This document shows, one piece after another, positions 54,817 to 64,000 of a stretch of 64,000 nt of DNA. The first letter of the stretch is position 1. Every line of letters begins with the position of its first letter. The stretch comes from Polynucleobacter kasalickyi (GTDB lineage Bacteria; Pseudomonadota; Gammaproteobacteria; Burkholderiales; Burkholderiaceae). The DNA lies in assembly GCF_900176405.1 (NCBI RefSeq), contig NZ_FWXJ01000003.1, forward strand, positions 186,001 to 250,000. Direction: 5' to 3'. The notes under the pieces are model-generated. The model saw only the letters and a list, made by a program, of their open reading frames with translations. It was not told where the DNA came from and made no database searches. Made by a program: the position numbers and the translations under genes.

Positions 54817-56400
54817 ATGATTCAAACCGCTCTCATTTCAGTTTCTGATAAATCTGGTATCGTTCCTTTTGCTCAAGCGCTTCACGAGAGAGGTATTCAA
54901 CTGATTTCAACTGGTGGCACAGCAAAATTACTCGCTGAAAATAATTTACCGGTCATCGAGGTTTCTGAAATTACTCAGTTTCCTGAAATGTTAGATGGTC
55001 GCGTTAAAACACTTCACCCAATGGTGCATGGCGGTTTATTGGCACGTCGAGATGACCCAAAACATTTAGCTGCGCTAGAAGCTCACGGTATCAAAACCAT
55101 TGATATGTTAGTGATTAATTTATATCCGTTTGAGAAAACGATTGCCCAAGCTGAATGTAGTTTTGAGGACGCCATTGAAAATATCGATATTGGTGGTCCA
55201 GCAATGTTACGTGCTGCCGCTAAAAATCATCAAGATGTTACTGTTCTCATTTCTCCAGAAGATTATGCGGAAGTGTTAGCTGAAATGACAGCGAATCAAA
55301 ATCAAGTTTCATTTCAGACCAATTTCCGTTTAGCGAAAAAAGTTTTTGCCCATACAGCTAGATATGATGGGGCAATTGCCAACTACCTATCTTCTTTGCC
55401 AGAAAGCCTAGAACACACAGCTAGATCGAACTATCCTCAGACCTTACAAGTCAGCTTTAACCGTGTACAAGAGTTACGTTACGGAGAAAACCCTCACCAA
55501 TCAGCTGCCTTCTACCAAGATGTTCACCCGATTCCAGGAGCTTTAGCGAATTTTGTTCAATTGCAAGGTAAAGAACTGTCCTATAACAATATTGCAGATG
55601 CAGATGCTGCTTGGGAATGTGTCAAAAGTTTTGGTAATACATTACAAGATGGTGTTCCGGCCTGTGTGATTGTGAAGCATGCGAATCCTTGTGGAGTAGC
55701 GGTTGCAACCTCAGCTGTTGAGGCCTATCAAAAAGCTTTTAAGACCGATCCAACTTCGGCATTTGGTGGGATTATTGCCTTCAACCGTCCTTGCGACGAA
55801 ATCTGTGCTCAAGCAGTCACCAAGCAATTTGTGGAAGTTCTGATTGCGCCAAGCTTTACGAAAGAAGCACTGGCCATCTTATCTAGCAAACAAAATGTAC
55901 GTGTTCTGCAAATTGAGTTAGCAGAAACAGTTAATGCCTTTGATCTCAAACGCGTTGGCGGTGGACTACTAGTTCAAACTCCTGATGTAAAAAATGTTCA
56001 GGAAAGTGAATTGACCGTGGTCTCAAAACGAATTCCAACGCCGCAAGAAATGACAGACATGTTATTTGCATGGCGAGTTGCTAAATTTGTGAAGTCAAAC
56101 GCAATTGTGTTCTGTGCCAATGGGATGACTTTAGGGGTTGGAGCAGGTCAAATGAGCCGGATTGATTCAGCAAAAATTGCAGGTATTAAAGCGCAAAATG
56201 CTGGACTGAGCCTCACTAATTCAGCAGTAGCAAGTGATGCGTTCTTCCCATTTAGAGATGGACTTGATGTGGTTGTAGCAGCAGGTGCTACCTGTGTCAT
56301 CCAACCGGGTGGCAGTGTCCGAGATGATGAAGTAGTACAGGCGGCAAATGAGCATGGTATTGCAATGGTCTACACCGGCACGCGTCACTTTAGACACTAA
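54817..56400 (+). CDS. purH: Bifunctional AICAR formyltransferase/IMP cyclohydrolase
   Basis: Last two steps of de novo IMP synthesis, 527 aa. The N-terminal cyclohydrolase domain (about 1-195) has [29 protein letters not shown] and [20 protein letters not shown]. The C-terminal transformylase has [24 protein letters not shown] (Lys-His catalytic pair), [13 protein letters not shown] and [12 protein letters not shown]. It lies between fis and ruvC. Confidence 0.97.
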   Translation: MIQTALISVSDKSGIVPFAQALHERGIQLISTGGTAKLLAENNLPVIEVSEITQFPEMLDGRVKTLHPMVHGGLLARRDDPKHLAALEAHGIKTIDMLVINLYPFEKTIAQAECSFEDAIENIDIGGPAMLRAAAKNHQDVTVLISPEDYAEVLAEMTANQNQVSFQTNFRLAKKVFAHTARYDGAIANYLSSLPESLEHTARSNYPQTLQVSFNRVQELRYGENPHQSAAFYQDVHPIPGALANFVQLQGKELSYNNIADADAAWECVKSFGNTLQDGVPACVIVKHANPCGVAVATSAVEAYQKAFKTDPTSAFGGIIAFNRPCDEICAQAVTKQFVEVLIAPSFTKEALAILSSKQNVRVLQIELAETVNAFDLKRVGGGLLVQTPDVKNVQESELTVVSKRIPTPQEMTDMLFAWRVAKFVKSNAIVFCANGMTLGVGAGQMSRIDSAKIAGIKAQNAGLSLTNSAVASDAFFPFRDGLDVVVAAGATCVIQPGGSVRDDEVVQAANEHGIAMVYTGTRHFRH

Positions 56401-56404
56401 TAGA

Positions 56405-56911
56405 ATGCGCATCGTAGGAATTGATCCTGGGCTTCGTATTACTGGTTTTGGTGTGATTGAATTTGATCAGCAACGACTAAAATATATCGCCTCAGGAGTC
56501 ATCAAAACCTCCAATGACAAAGAATCTAACAGCGAACGCCTAGGGACGATTTTTAATAGTGTGACTGAAGTAATTACCACTTATCAGCCAGATATCTCCT
56601 CCATAGAACAAGTTTTTGTTAACATTAATCCCCAGTCCACCTTAGCGCTTGGCCAAGCGCGAGGTGCAGCCATTGCTGCCCTCGTTTGTCAAAAACTACC
56701 CGTTTACGAATTCAGCGCTTTACAGGTCAAGAAGAATGTCGTGGGTTCTGGTCATGCAAAAAAAGAGCAAGTTCAAGAAATGGTTCGCCGATTACTGAGC
56801 CTAAAGTCAGCGCCGAGTAAAGATGCCGCTGATGCACTTGCTGTGGCAATTTGTGCAGCACATCACCATCAGATGAATCTACAAATACAAAAATCATCTA
56901 AACTTAAGTAA
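56405..56911 (+). CDS. ruvC: Holliday junction resolvase RuvC
   Basis: Endonuclease that resolves Holliday junctions, 168 aa. [19 protein letters not shown] begins with catalytic Asp7. [24 protein letters not shown] holds the conserved Glu, and [16 protein letters not shown] the C-terminal acidic residues. The ATG at 56405, 4 bp after the purH stop, gives the exact family start; longer frames overlap purH. It is followed by ruvA and ruvB. Confidence 0.96.
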   Translation: MRIVGIDPGLRITGFGVIEFDQQRLKYIASGVIKTSNDKESNSERLGTIFNSVTEVITTYQPDISSIEQVFVNINPQSTLALGQARGAAIAALVCQKLPVYEFSALQVKKNVVGSGHAKKEQVQEMVRRLLSLKSAPSKDAADALAVAICAAHHHQMNLQIQKSSKLK

Positions 56912-56933
56912 TATTTAACCAAAAGGTAAATGG

Positions 56934-57524
56934 ATGATTGGTCGCATACAAGGTCTTTTAATACAAAAAAATCCTCCTCGGATTCTAGTGGATTGCCACG
57001 GTGTTGGATATGAGATTGATGTGCCGATGAGCACTCTGTATCAATTGCCAGAAAATGGTCAGCAAGTTACTTTACTCACTCATTTTGTGGTTCGCGAAGA
57101 CGCTCAACTCTTATTTGGTTTTGCGACAGAATCTGAGCGTGAAGCGTTTAAAACACTGATCAAAATTAGTGGTGTTGGGGCTAGAACAGCTTTGGCCATT
57201 CTTTCTGGCATGAGTGTTGCTGATATCGCACAGGCCGTTGCCTTGCAGGAAAGTGCTCGGCTCACAACCGTCCCCGGCATTGGCAAAAAAACTGCTGAGC
57301 GACTACTGCTTGAATTAAAAGGTAAATTTAGTGTTGATTCCTCATCAAGCGCAGGTGCTAGCAGTGGTGTTTCTGGTAATAGCAATGCCAGTGAAATCTT
57401 GCAAGCGCTCTTAGCCTTAGGCTATTCGGATAAAGAGGCGGTGCTTGCTCTAAAAAATACTCCGGCAGAATTAAGTGTCTCTGACGGGATTCGTATGGCT
57501 TTAAAAACCTTATCAAAAGGTTAA
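56934..57524 (+). CDS. ruvA: Holliday junction branch migration protein RuvA
   Basis: DNA-binding subunit of the RuvAB motor, 196 aa. The OB domain ([34 protein letters not shown]) is followed by helix-hairpin-helix motifs ([18 protein letters not shown] and [20 protein letters not shown]), a Ser/Gly-rich linker (about 130-150) and domain III ([16 protein letters not shown]), which contacts RuvB. Confidence 0.96.
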   Translation: MIGRIQGLLIQKNPPRILVDCHGVGYEIDVPMSTLYQLPENGQQVTLLTHFVVREDAQLLFGFATESEREAFKTLIKISGVGARTALAILSGMSVADIAQAVALQESARLTTVPGIGKKTAERLLLELKGKFSVDSSSSAGASSGVSGNSNASEILQALLALGYSDKEAVLALKNTPAELSVSDGIRMALKTLSKG

Positions 57525-57557
57525 TCAGTTGATTGACTATTCAGATACACTATCTCC

Positions 57558-58652
57558 ATGAGTATTCACACAGACGAATTAGAAACCATCCCTGAGCCAT
57601 CACGTGGGGCCAAAGACCGCATCATCGAACCATTTGCATCTACTGAAGAGAATGTCGTAGAGAGAGCATTACGACCAAAGCAGTTAGAAGAATATATTGG
57701 TCAACAAAAAGCGCGTGAGCAATTAGAGATTTTTATCTCAGCTGCAAAAAATCGTTCTGAAGCCTTAGATCATGTCTTGTTATTTGGACCTCCAGGACTT
57801 GGTAAAACCACTTTGGCTCATATTATTGCCAAAGAACTTGGTGTGAACTTAAGACAAACCAGCGGTCCTGTGCTCGATCGTCCGGGTGATTTGGCGGCCT
57901 TACTGACCAACTTGGAAGAAAATGATGTGCTGTTTATTGATGAGATTCATCGTCTCTCGCCAGTTGTTGAAGAAATTCTTTATCCTGCCTTAGAAGACTA
58001 CAGTATCGACATCATGATTGGTGAAGGTCCAGCAGCTCGCAGTGTCAAGTTAGATCTCAAACCTTTCACCTTAATTGGCGCCACCACGAGAGCTGGGATG
58101 TTAACGAATCCTTTACGGGATCGTTTTGGTATTGTGTCTCGGTTAGAGTTTTATACGCATGCTGAACTCAGCGAGATTGTAAAACGCTCATCCAAACTAC
58201 TAGGTGCAACTATTGCCCCAGATGGTGCTAATGAAATTGCCAAACGTGCCCGAGGCACCCCTAGAATTGCTAACCGCTTGTTAAGAAGAGTACGTGATTA
58301 TGCACAAGTTAAAAGTGATGGTGTGATTACGGCCGAAATTGCTGATAAGGCTCTGTTAATGCTAGATGTTGATCCGGTAGGGTTTGACATTATGGACCGA
58401 AAATTACTAGAAGCGATTCTTTTTAAGTTCTCTGGTGGTCCGGTTGGCCTCGATAACTTAGCTTCTGTCATTGGTGAAGAAAAAGATACGATTGAAGATG
58501 TCATTGAGCCTTACTTAATTCAGCAGGGCTATTTGCAAAGAACGCCAAGGGGAAGAATCGCTACCCGCCTAGCTTATGGACACTTTGGTTTAACGATGCC
58601 CAATAGCAATGGTAACGATTCAGGTACGCTCGATTTGGATGAGTTACGGTAA
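57558..58652 (+). CDS. ruvB: Holliday junction branch migration helicase RuvB
   Basis: AAA+ ATPase of the RuvABC system, 364 aa. [18 protein letters not shown], Walker [13 protein letters not shown], Walker [13 protein letters not shown], and sensor [22 protein letters not shown] are present; the C-terminal winged helix ends with [14 protein letters not shown]. Its last 9 bp overlap the converging histidine-phosphatase gene. Confidence 0.97.
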   Translation: MSIHTDELETIPEPSRGAKDRIIEPFASTEENVVERALRPKQLEEYIGQQKAREQLEIFISAAKNRSEALDHVLLFGPPGLGKTTLAHIIAKELGVNLRQTSGPVLDRPGDLAALLTNLEENDVLFIDEIHRLSPVVEEILYPALEDYSIDIMIGEGPAARSVKLDLKPFTLIGATTRAGMLTNPLRDRFGIVSRLEFYTHAELSEIVKRSSKLLGATIAPDGANEIAKRARGTPRIANRLLRRVRDYAQVKSDGVITAEIADKALLMLDVDPVGFDIMDRKLLEAILFKFSGGPVGLDNLASVIGEEKDTIEDVIEPYLIQQGYLQRTPRGRIATRLAYGHFGLTMPNSNGNDSGTLDLDELR

Positions 58653-59312
58653 ATCCCAAGAAACTGATTTGGGGAAACTTTGGCGGTCAATTTCGTCTAG
58701 GGCGTCACCTTGTAAGTGACTTGTATCACCCCAGCTTAAAATTTCAAAATTTTCGCCATCAAATACGAGTCGATTTAAACTGGTATTGAGCAGCTCAATT
58801 TTTCTTTTTTCTGATAGATCAATTTTTGCTGCCTCTCGGTAAATACAATCTAATACCCCACCGTGAGCAACTATCAAAATAGTTTGTCCCAGATGACGTT
58901 TGGCAATTTGTTTTACGCCTAGAACGACGCGATCATAAAACTGTTGCAAGCTTTCACCGTCTTTGGGTTGAAAGTTTGCATTACGAGTCACCCAAGCATG
59001 ATAGTTTTCAGGGTGAGTCTGTTCAATTTCGGCGTAGGTCTTTCCTTGTATTTCACCGTAACATCGCTCGCGCAGTAGAGCATCCTGTTGCACCTCTAAT
59101 TGATGATGATGGGCGATTGTTTTTGCTGTATCAAAAGCACGCGACAAGTCACTGGCATAAGCGGCCTGAATATGCTCTTTGGCTAATACCTTTGCGAGTA
59201 AATTTGCTTGTTCAATACCAATGGAATTTAATCCAATATCTAGATAACCTTGCAAACGCTTTTCGCGATTCCAGTCTGTTTCACCATGCCGAATGAGAAG
59301 AATATTTGCCAC
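58644..59312 (-). CDS. Histidine phosphatase family protein (phosphoglycerate mutase-like)
   Basis: Cofactor-independent-sized member (222 aa) of the RHG phosphatase superfamily. [24 protein letters not shown] contains the RHGE motif with the catalytic His. [32 protein letters not shown] and [14 protein letters not shown] (second catalytic His) follow. Members include phosphoglycerate mutase, alpha-ribazole phosphatase and other small-molecule phosphatases, so the substrate is not clear. It lies 13 bp after tyrS on the same strand. Confidence 0.88.
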   Translation of the reverse strand: MANILLIRHGETDWNREKRLQGYLDIGLNSIGIEQANLLAKVLAKEHIQAAYASDLSRAFDTAKTIAHHHQLEVQQDALLRERCYGEIQGKTYAEIEQTHPENYHAWVTRNANFQPKDGESLQQFYDRVVLGVKQIAKRHLGQTILIVAHGGVLDCIYREAAKIDLSEKRKIELLNTSLNRLVFDGENFEILSWGDTSHLQGDALDEIDRQSFPKSVSWDLP

Positions 59313-59325
59313 AAAATGTCCTTGT

Positions 59326-60594
59326 TTAACTTAAATGAATCTTTGCGAATTTGCGCTTACCAACTTGCAGTACAAATGTGCCCGCATCTACTTTGAGAGC
59401 GCGATCTGTAATCACTACTCCGTCAATTCTGACACCCCCTTGCTCAATATTTCGATTAGCCTCTGTTGCAGAAGGTGCCAAGTTGGCTTGTTTAATTAAT
59501 TGTGCAATACCGATTGGCGCGCCTGAAATTGAAACTTCAGGAATATCATCTGGAATACCACCTTTTGCTCGGTGATTAAAGTCTTCTAAAGCTTTATCTG
59601 CATCCGCACTACTATGAAAGCGCGTGACGATTTCTTGCGCTAAGATCACTTTTGCCTCTTTCGGGTTACGGCCTTGGGCAACTTCATTTTTGAGGGCTTC
59701 AATTTCTTGTAAGGATTTAAAGGATAGTAAAGTAAAGTAACTCCACATCAGTTCATCCGAAATGCTCAGTATCTTGCCGAACATTTCTCCGGGATTTTCA
59801 CTAATACCGATATAGTTACCCTTCGATTTACTCATCTTATCTACGCCGTCTAATCCAACGAGAAGTGGCATCGTCAAAATACATTGAGGTTCTTGGCCGT
59901 ATTCTTTTTGTAACTCTCTGCCAACTAATAAGTTAAATTTTTGATCCGTTCCACCCAACTCTAAATCGCTTCTTAATGCGACTGAATCATATCCTTGCAT
60001 TAATGGATATAAAAATTCGTGCACAGAAATTGGAATGCCGCCTTTAAATCTTTTTGTAAAGTCATCCCGCTCTAACATTCGAGCAACTGTATATCTAGAA
60101 GCTAACTGAATCATCCCAGCAGCTCCTAGGGGCTCAGACCATTCAGAGTTATAACGTATTTCAGTTTTTTCAGGATTTAAAATTAAACTTGCTTGCCGAT
60201 AATAGGTTTGAGCATTGAGGGCAATTTCTTCTTTAGTTAATGGTGGGCGAGTAATGTTTCGACCTGAGGGGTCGCCAATCAGACTCGTAAAATCGCCGAT
60301 CAGAAAAATGACAGTGTGACCTAAATCTTGTAGTTGACGTAGTTTATTCAAGACAACGGTATGACCCAAGTGAATATCAGGGGCAGTAGGATCTAAACCT
60401 AGTTTAATTCGAAGTGGCACCTTGGTGGCGGCACTTTTTGCTAATTTCGCCAACCACTCTGTTTCGACCAATAATTCCTCACATCCTCGCTTTGTTTGTT
60501 CAAAGGCAGCTTGAACTTCAGGTGTTATAGGATATTTCGCAGCTACGGCAGAAAGAATTGTAGCGGGAGTTTCAGTTGAATTTATACTAGTCAT
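59326..60594 (-). CDS. tyrS: Tyrosine--tRNA ligase
   Basis: Class I aminoacyl-tRNA synthetase, 422 aa. [30 protein letters not shown] carries the HIGH-type motif (HLGH), [10 protein letters not shown] follows, [11 protein letters not shown] is the KMSKS loop, and a C-terminal S4 RNA-binding domain (about 355-415; [15 protein letters not shown]) closes the protein. The ATG at 60594 is used; a GTG two codons earlier is possible. It is transcribed divergently from anmK, 80 bp apart. Confidence 0.95.
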   Translation of the reverse strand: MTSINSTETPATILSAVAAKYPITPEVQAAFEQTKRGCEELLVETEWLAKLAKSAATKVPLRIKLGLDPTAPDIHLGHTVVLNKLRQLQDLGHTVIFLIGDFTSLIGDPSGRNITRPPLTKEEIALNAQTYYRQASLILNPEKTEIRYNSEWSEPLGAAGMIQLASRYTVARMLERDDFTKRFKGGIPISVHEFLYPLMQGYDSVALRSDLELGGTDQKFNLLVGRELQKEYGQEPQCILTMPLLVGLDGVDKMSKSKGNYIGISENPGEMFGKILSISDELMWSYFTLLSFKSLQEIEALKNEVAQGRNPKEAKVILAQEIVTRFHSSADADKALEDFNHRAKGGIPDDIPEVSISGAPIGIAQLIKQANLAPSATEANRNIEQGGVRIDGVVITDRALKVDAGTFVLQVGKRKFAKIHLS

Positions 60595-60674
60595 ACGCAC
60601 TTTTTCTTTAAAAAGATTTTCAAAATAACTGCTATTTTCGCATTATTAATCGCACACTCACTATTTAAGTATTT

Positions 60675-61820
60675 ATGCCCTCCTCATTTTTCCAAAAGAC
60701 CTCCAAATACTTCATTGGAATCATGTCCGGAACAAGTTTAGATGGCGTAGATTGTGTCTTATCTACCATTCAATCAGATGGTAAATGTGCGTTTATTGCT
60801 CATGTCAGCAGAGACTACACTCCTGAAATGCGTGCAAAGTTTTTAACTTTGCAGCAAGCAAGTGACAATGAGTTAGATCTTGAAGCACATTGTGCCAATG
60901 ATTTAGCAATTGAATACGCTCTCGCGGTTCAACAGTTATTAGCACAAGCTGGCCTTGCCTCTGAGGAAATTATGGCAATAGGTGCTCACGGACAAACAAT
61001 TCGTCATCAACCATCAAAGCAACGGCACTTAGCCTATACTTTGCAGAGCTTAAATGCTGCTTTACTTGCTGAACTTACCCAGATCAATGTGATTAGCGAT
61101 TTTCGAAGTAGAGATATTGCAGCAGGCGGGCAAGGAGCCCCTTTAGTCCCAGCGTTTCATGCCGCCCAATTTAAGTCAGATGCGCCGATTGCTGTTCTTA
61201 ATTTAGGTGGAATCGGTAATTTGACCCTGCTTCAACCTAACGCGCCTATTTTAGGGTTTGATACAGGCCCTGCCAATGTTCTTTTAAATGATTGGATTGC
61301 AAAGCATTTACAGTTACCGTTTGATGAAAATGGTTCTTGGGCCAGATCGGGTAAGGTCATACCGGATATACTTCAATCGATGATGCAGGAATCGTTTTTC
61401 TATGATCCCATACCCAAAAGTACCGGTCGTGATCTTTTCCATATGGCATGGTTAACCCAACAGCTACCAGTCGGATTGGCAATAAAACCAGAAGATATTC
61501 AAGCTAGTTTAGTTGAGCTGTCTGCAACATCTATCGCTCTTCAACTGCACAATTATTTACCCAATTGTGCAGAGTTAATTACTTGTGGAGGTGGTGTGCG
61601 GAATCAATATCTGATGGAAAGGATTGAGGCATGTTGCCTCGAGCTCATGCCAACAATGATGTTTGCAAATACCAATAAATACCAAAAAGATCCTCAAACG
61701 GTTGAGGCTCTTGCTTTTGCTTGGTTTGCTTGGTGTTTCACAGAGGGATTGCCGGCAAACTTGCCTAGCGTGACAGGAGCAAAAGCACCTAGAATTCTAG
61801 GCGCCTTGTACCCTAAATAG
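60675..61820 (+). CDS. anmK: Anhydro-N-acetylmuramic acid kinase
   Basis: Converts 1,6-anhydro-MurNAc to MurNAc-6-phosphate during peptidoglycan recycling, 381 aa. FIGIMSGTSLDGVDCVL is the ATP-binding start, AIGAHGQTIRHQP and FRSRDIAAGGQGAPLVPAFH are catalytic-region motifs, LNLGGIGNLTLL and GFDTGPANVLLNDW complete the fold, and TCGGGVRNQYLMERI lies near the end. With amgK and murU in this window, both branches of MurNAc salvage are represented. Confidence 0.94.
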   Translation: MPSSFFQKTSKYFIGIMSGTSLDGVDCVLSTIQSDGKCAFIAHVSRDYTPEMRAKFLTLQQASDNELDLEAHCANDLAIEYALAVQQLLAQAGLASEEIMAIGAHGQTIRHQPSKQRHLAYTLQSLNAALLAELTQINVISDFRSRDIAAGGQGAPLVPAFHAAQFKSDAPIAVLNLGGIGNLTLLQPNAPILGFDTGPANVLLNDWIAKHLQLPFDENGSWARSGKVIPDILQSMMQESFFYDPIPKSTGRDLFHMAWLTQQLPVGLAIKPEDIQASLVELSATSIALQLHNYLPNCAELITCGGGVRNQYLMERIEACCLELMPTMMFANTNKYQKDPQTVEALAFAWFAWCFTEGLPANLPSVTGAKAPRILGALYPK

Positions 61821-61833
61821 TTATCTTCTTAAA

Positions 61834-62205
61834 TTAAGCGGAGAAAGAAGATCCACAACCACAAGTCGTCGTTGCATTCGGATTTTTAATCACAAATTGA
61901 GAACCATTGATGTCTTCTTTGTAATCAATCTCAGCGCCTACTAAATACTGAAAACTCATCGAATCAACCAACAAAGTTACGCCATTTTTTGAGAACTCTG
62001 TATCGTCTTCATTGACATCTTCATCAAATGTAAAACCATATTGGAATCCAGAGCATCCTCCACCTTGCACGAAAACGCGCAATTTAAGTGCTGTATTGCC
62101 TTCTTCAGCAATTAAATCAGCCACTTTATCAGCAGCACTATCAGTAAAAATAATTGGTACTGGTGGCTCTTCCATTGACTCTACAACGTTTTGAACTGTG
62201 CTCAT
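61834..62205 (-). CDS. erpA: Iron-sulfur cluster insertion protein ErpA
   Basis: A-type Fe-S carrier of 123 aa. [49 protein letters not shown] and the C-terminal CGCGSSFSA provide the three conserved Cys. It delivers clusters to apoproteins such as IspG and respiratory enzymes; MiaB here needs clusters too. ErpA rather than IscA is inferred from the FDEDVNEDD stretch and the absence of an isc operon. It lies 73 bp after argC. Confidence 0.9.
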   Translation of the reverse strand: MSTVQNVVESMEEPPVPIIFTDSAADKVADLIAEEGNTALKLRVFVQGGGCSGFQYGFTFDEDVNEDDTEFSKNGVTLLVDSMSFQYLVGAEIDYKEDINGSQFVIKNPNATTTCGCGSSFSA

Positions 62206-62278
62206 TTTTTACTCCTCAATCAATATTTCTATATTCTAGGCTTAAATTACCGTATTTACAGTAAGGTTATTTTATCAA

Positions 62279-63337
62279 TTACGGCATGAGGGCAATTTGT
62301 TGCAGCCCCATATCCTCTGGCAAGCCAAACATCAAGTTTAGACATTGGATTCCTTGTCCGGAAGCGCCCTTCACTAAATTATCCTCCACCACCAAGATAA
62401 CCAATGTATCTGCACCACCTGGGCGATGTACGGCAATCCGTAACTGATTACTACCTCTGACAGACCTTGTTTCAGGGGTACTACCGGCCGGCATCACATC
62501 AACAAAGGGTTCGTTCGCATAAAAATCCTCAAATAACTTCTGAAAGTCTACATCGAACGCTTCCGGCAGAATTCGTGCATATAGGGTGGAATGGATGCCC
62601 CGAATCATTGGCACCAAATGGGGTACGAAAGTAAGCTTAATATCATCATGTCCCGCAATGGCTTTTAAACCTTGTTCAATTTCCGGTAAATGTCTGTGTC
62701 CTTTGACGCCATATGCTTTGAAGTTATCGCTCGCTTCCGCTAGGAGCGTTCCCACTTCAGCCTTTCTACCTGCACCAGATACACCAGACTTTGAGTCTGA
62801 GATTAAATATTTTGTATCAATGAATCTTTTACCACCCGTTAATCTAGGGCTAATTAATGGTGCAAAACCAAGTTGCACGGAGGTCGGGTAACAGCCAGCA
62901 AGGCCGATAACTCGCGCAGTTTTAATTTTTTCGCGGTTAATCTCCGCTAATCCATAGATTGCTTCTTTCAGAATATCCGGACATTGATGCGGCATACCAT
63001 ACCATTTTTCAAATTCAGCAGTATCTTGTAATCTAAAGTCAGCTGCTAAATCGATGATTCTTACGCCAGCTGCTAGTAACTCTTTTGCCTGAGCCATTGC
63101 CACACCATGGGGTGTTGCAAAAAAGACAGCATTACACTGATCTAGTTTCGCATCCTCTGGAGTACTAAAGGCAATATTGACTCGCCCCCGTAACGAAGAA
63201 TACATTTCGGATACGGGCATACCCGCTTCTTTACGAGAGGTAATTGCAGTTAATTCGACTTCTGGATGCTGAGCTAGCATGCGAAGTAACTCAACCCCTG
63301 TGTACCCTGTTCCACCTACGATACCGACCTTAATCAT
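62279..63337 (-). CDS. argC: N-acetyl-gamma-glutamyl-phosphate reductase
   Basis: Third step of arginine synthesis, 352 aa. [19 protein letters not shown] is the NADP motif, IDLAADFRL and [15 protein letters not shown] hold the catalytic Cys149, [12 protein letters not shown] follows, and the His in [12 protein letters not shown] is the base. It lies between erpA and rpsI, as is usual in Burkholderiales. Confidence 0.96.
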   Translation of the reverse strand: MIKVGIVGGTGYTGVELLRMLAQHPEVELTAITSRKEAGMPVSEMYSSLRGRVNIAFSTPEDAKLDQCNAVFFATPHGVAMAQAKELLAAGVRIIDLAADFRLQDTAEFEKWYGMPHQCPDILKEAIYGLAEINREKIKTARVIGLAGCYPTSVQLGFAPLISPRLTGGKRFIDTKYLISDSKSGVSGAGRKAEVGTLLAEASDNFKAYGVKGHRHLPEIEQGLKAIAGHDDIKLTFVPHLVPMIRGIHSTLYARILPEAFDVDFQKLFEDFYANEPFVDVMPAGSTPETRSVRGSNQLRIAVHRPGGADTLVILVVEDNLVKGASGQGIQCLNLMFGLPEDMGLQQIALMP

Positions 63338-63423
63338 GATATTTCCTAAAATTATAAGATTTACCTTATTTTATCAAGCCTAGGTGACAAAATGTACACG
63401 TCGCATTAGACAAAAAATAATGA

Positions 63424-63464
63424 TAAAAAAAACCGCATAAGCTATTTGACTTATACGGTTTTTT
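63424..63464 (-). terminator. Rho-independent terminator of rplM-rpsI
   Basis: Read on the minus strand, AAAACCGTATAAG pairs with CTTATGCGGTTTT (one mismatch) and runs into eight T residues. It lies about 80 bp after the rpsI stop. The A run on the other side makes it potentially bidirectional. Confidence 0.75.
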
Positions 63465-63478
63465 AACAAACTCAATAA

Positions 63479-63502
63479 CCATTGAATGGATACATTCAAT
63501 GG
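63479..63502. repeat. Perfect hairpin in the rpsI 3' region
   Basis: CCATTGAATG and CATTCAATGG form a 10-bp perfect stem with a GATA loop. It is one of three consecutive hairpins between rpsI and the terminator. Confidence 0.65.
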
Positions 63503-63505
63503 CAT

Positions 63506-63529
63506 CACTCTTTGCCTTAACAAAGAGTG
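63506..63529. repeat. Perfect hairpin just after rpsI
   Basis: CACTCTTTG and CAAAGAGTG form a 9-bp perfect stem with a 6-nt loop, starting 14 bp after the rpsI stop. It could protect the rplM-rpsI message from 3' exonucleases. Confidence 0.65.
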
Positions 63530-63542
63530 TGTCGATAAAAAA

Positions 63543-63935
63543 TTAACGCTTACTGAACTGTTTGCGACGACGCGCGCCACGTAAACCAACTTTTTTACGT
63601 TCAACTTCACGAGCATCACGTGTAACAAAACCAGCTTTTGATAAAGTCGGCTTGAGTGTGTTGTCATAATCAATCAATGCGCGAGTAACGCCATGACGAA
63701 CAGCACCAGCTTGACCAGTCTCACCACCACCGGAAACGTTTACTTTAATGTCAAAAGTTTCGCCATGGTTTGTTAAGATCAAAGGTTGACGAGCAATCAT
63801 ACGTGAAGTTTCACGAGAAAAATACTCATCAATTGGCTTACCGTTTACAACGATTTCGCCTTTTCCAGATTTAATAAAAACACGGGCAACAGAACTTTTG
63901 CGCCGACCGGTTCCATAATTCCAATTTCCAATCAT
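63543..63935 (-). CDS. rpsI: 30S ribosomal protein S9 (uS9)
   Basis: Small-subunit ribosomal protein of 130 aa. [33 protein letters not shown] at the N-terminus and the C-terminal [14 protein letters not shown] tail, which reaches the P-site tRNA, identify it. A strong ribosome-binding site (AAGGAG) lies in the 9-bp gap after rplM. The 3' region carries three hairpins, the last of them a terminator. Confidence 0.97.
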   Translation of the reverse strand: MIGNWNYGTGRRKSSVARVFIKSGKGEIVVNGKPIDEYFSRETSRMIARQPLILTNHGETFDIKVNVSGGGETGQAGAVRHGVTRALIDYDNTLKPTLSKAGFVTRDAREVERKKVGLRGARRRKQFSKR

Positions 63936-63944
63936 GACCGCTCC

Positions 63945-64000
63945 TTAAATTTCAAGCACGCTTGGCTGTTGAGCCGCGTGTGGATGGTTATCATCGCCAT
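63945..64000 (-). CDS. rplM: 50S ribosomal protein L13 (uL13), C-terminal end only
   Basis: The last 18 codons and stop of a frame reading GDDNHPHAAQQPSVLEI at its end, matching the C-terminus of bacterial L13 (GxxHPHAAQQP). The rest lies beyond the window. The rplM-rpsI order is universal in bacteria. Confidence 0.9.
   Translation of the reverse strand, partial: GDDNHPHAAQQPSVLEI

Noticed and set aside
56348..56404. Upstream extension of ruvC overlapping purH
   Set aside because: The family start MRIVGIDPG is at 56405; the extra residues show no RuvC similarity.

Overview
The window is an AT-rich bacterial chromosome segment that looks like a freshwater betaproteobacterium of the Burkholderiaceae, closest in character to Polynucleobacter or a relative. 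The grounds are the many tripartite-tricarboxylate (Bug/TctC) binding proteins, the AmgK-MurU peptidoglycan recycling pair, the glyQ-glyS-gmhB-plsC and dusB-fis-purH-ruvCAB gene orders, and low GC. The genus is an inference; no rRNA gene is present. No insertion sequence, phage, integrase or CRISPR array was seen.

Region 1-13.8 kb is accessory. It starts with an exbD-tonB-TonB-dependent-receptor operon (receptor cut by the window edge, no exbB here). Next come two mirrored pairs of a Bug binding protein with an alpha/beta hydrolase, flanking a MOSC protein and a CAU tRNA, and then a membrane diguanylate cyclase. At 10.1-12.4 kb lies a light-harvesting operon, pucB-pucA-pucC, followed by two tiny membrane-protein genes. 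Its upstream region carries two TGT-N12-ACA (PpsR/CrtJ-type) sites 8 bp apart on a TTGACA promoter. The alpha subunit has Phe44-Leu45 and the beta subunit has Gln in place of the usual Arg, so the antenna is predicted to be blue-shifted, like B800-820 (LH3). An ankyrin protein and an exported RidA protein follow.

Region 13.8-28.5 kb looks catabolic. Three more Bug proteins sit with a cupin, a ketopantoate-reductase-family enzyme, and a CoA-transferase / enoyl-CoA hydratase / HMG-CoA-lyase-like trio suited to a branched C5-C6 dicarboxylic acid. Then come a diheme cytochrome c, a PQQ-type sugar (sorbosone) dehydrogenase and, divergently, a TonB-dependent receptor strongly resembling E. coli YncD/PqqU. 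Together these suggest PQQ scavenging for a periplasmic dehydrogenase. An exported MetX-like hydrolase and a Tat-type MmgE/PrpD protein follow.

Region 28.5-34.5 kb holds a membrane-anchored TAXI binding protein, a lipoprotein Cu,Zn superoxide dismutase, MgtC, a ParB-like protein, a GT39 glycosyltransferase and a putative Na+/H+ antiporter.

Region 34.5-64 kb is conserved housekeeping: miaB-ybeY-corC-lnt (phoH is missing from its usual place), glyQS-gmhB-plsC, rsmA-pdxA-surA-lptD, amgK-murU-pepP-ubiH-family, dusB-fis-purH-ruvCAB, a histidine phosphatase, tyrS, anmK, erpA, argC, rpsI and the end of rplM. lptD contains a perfect 150-bp in-frame tandem duplication.
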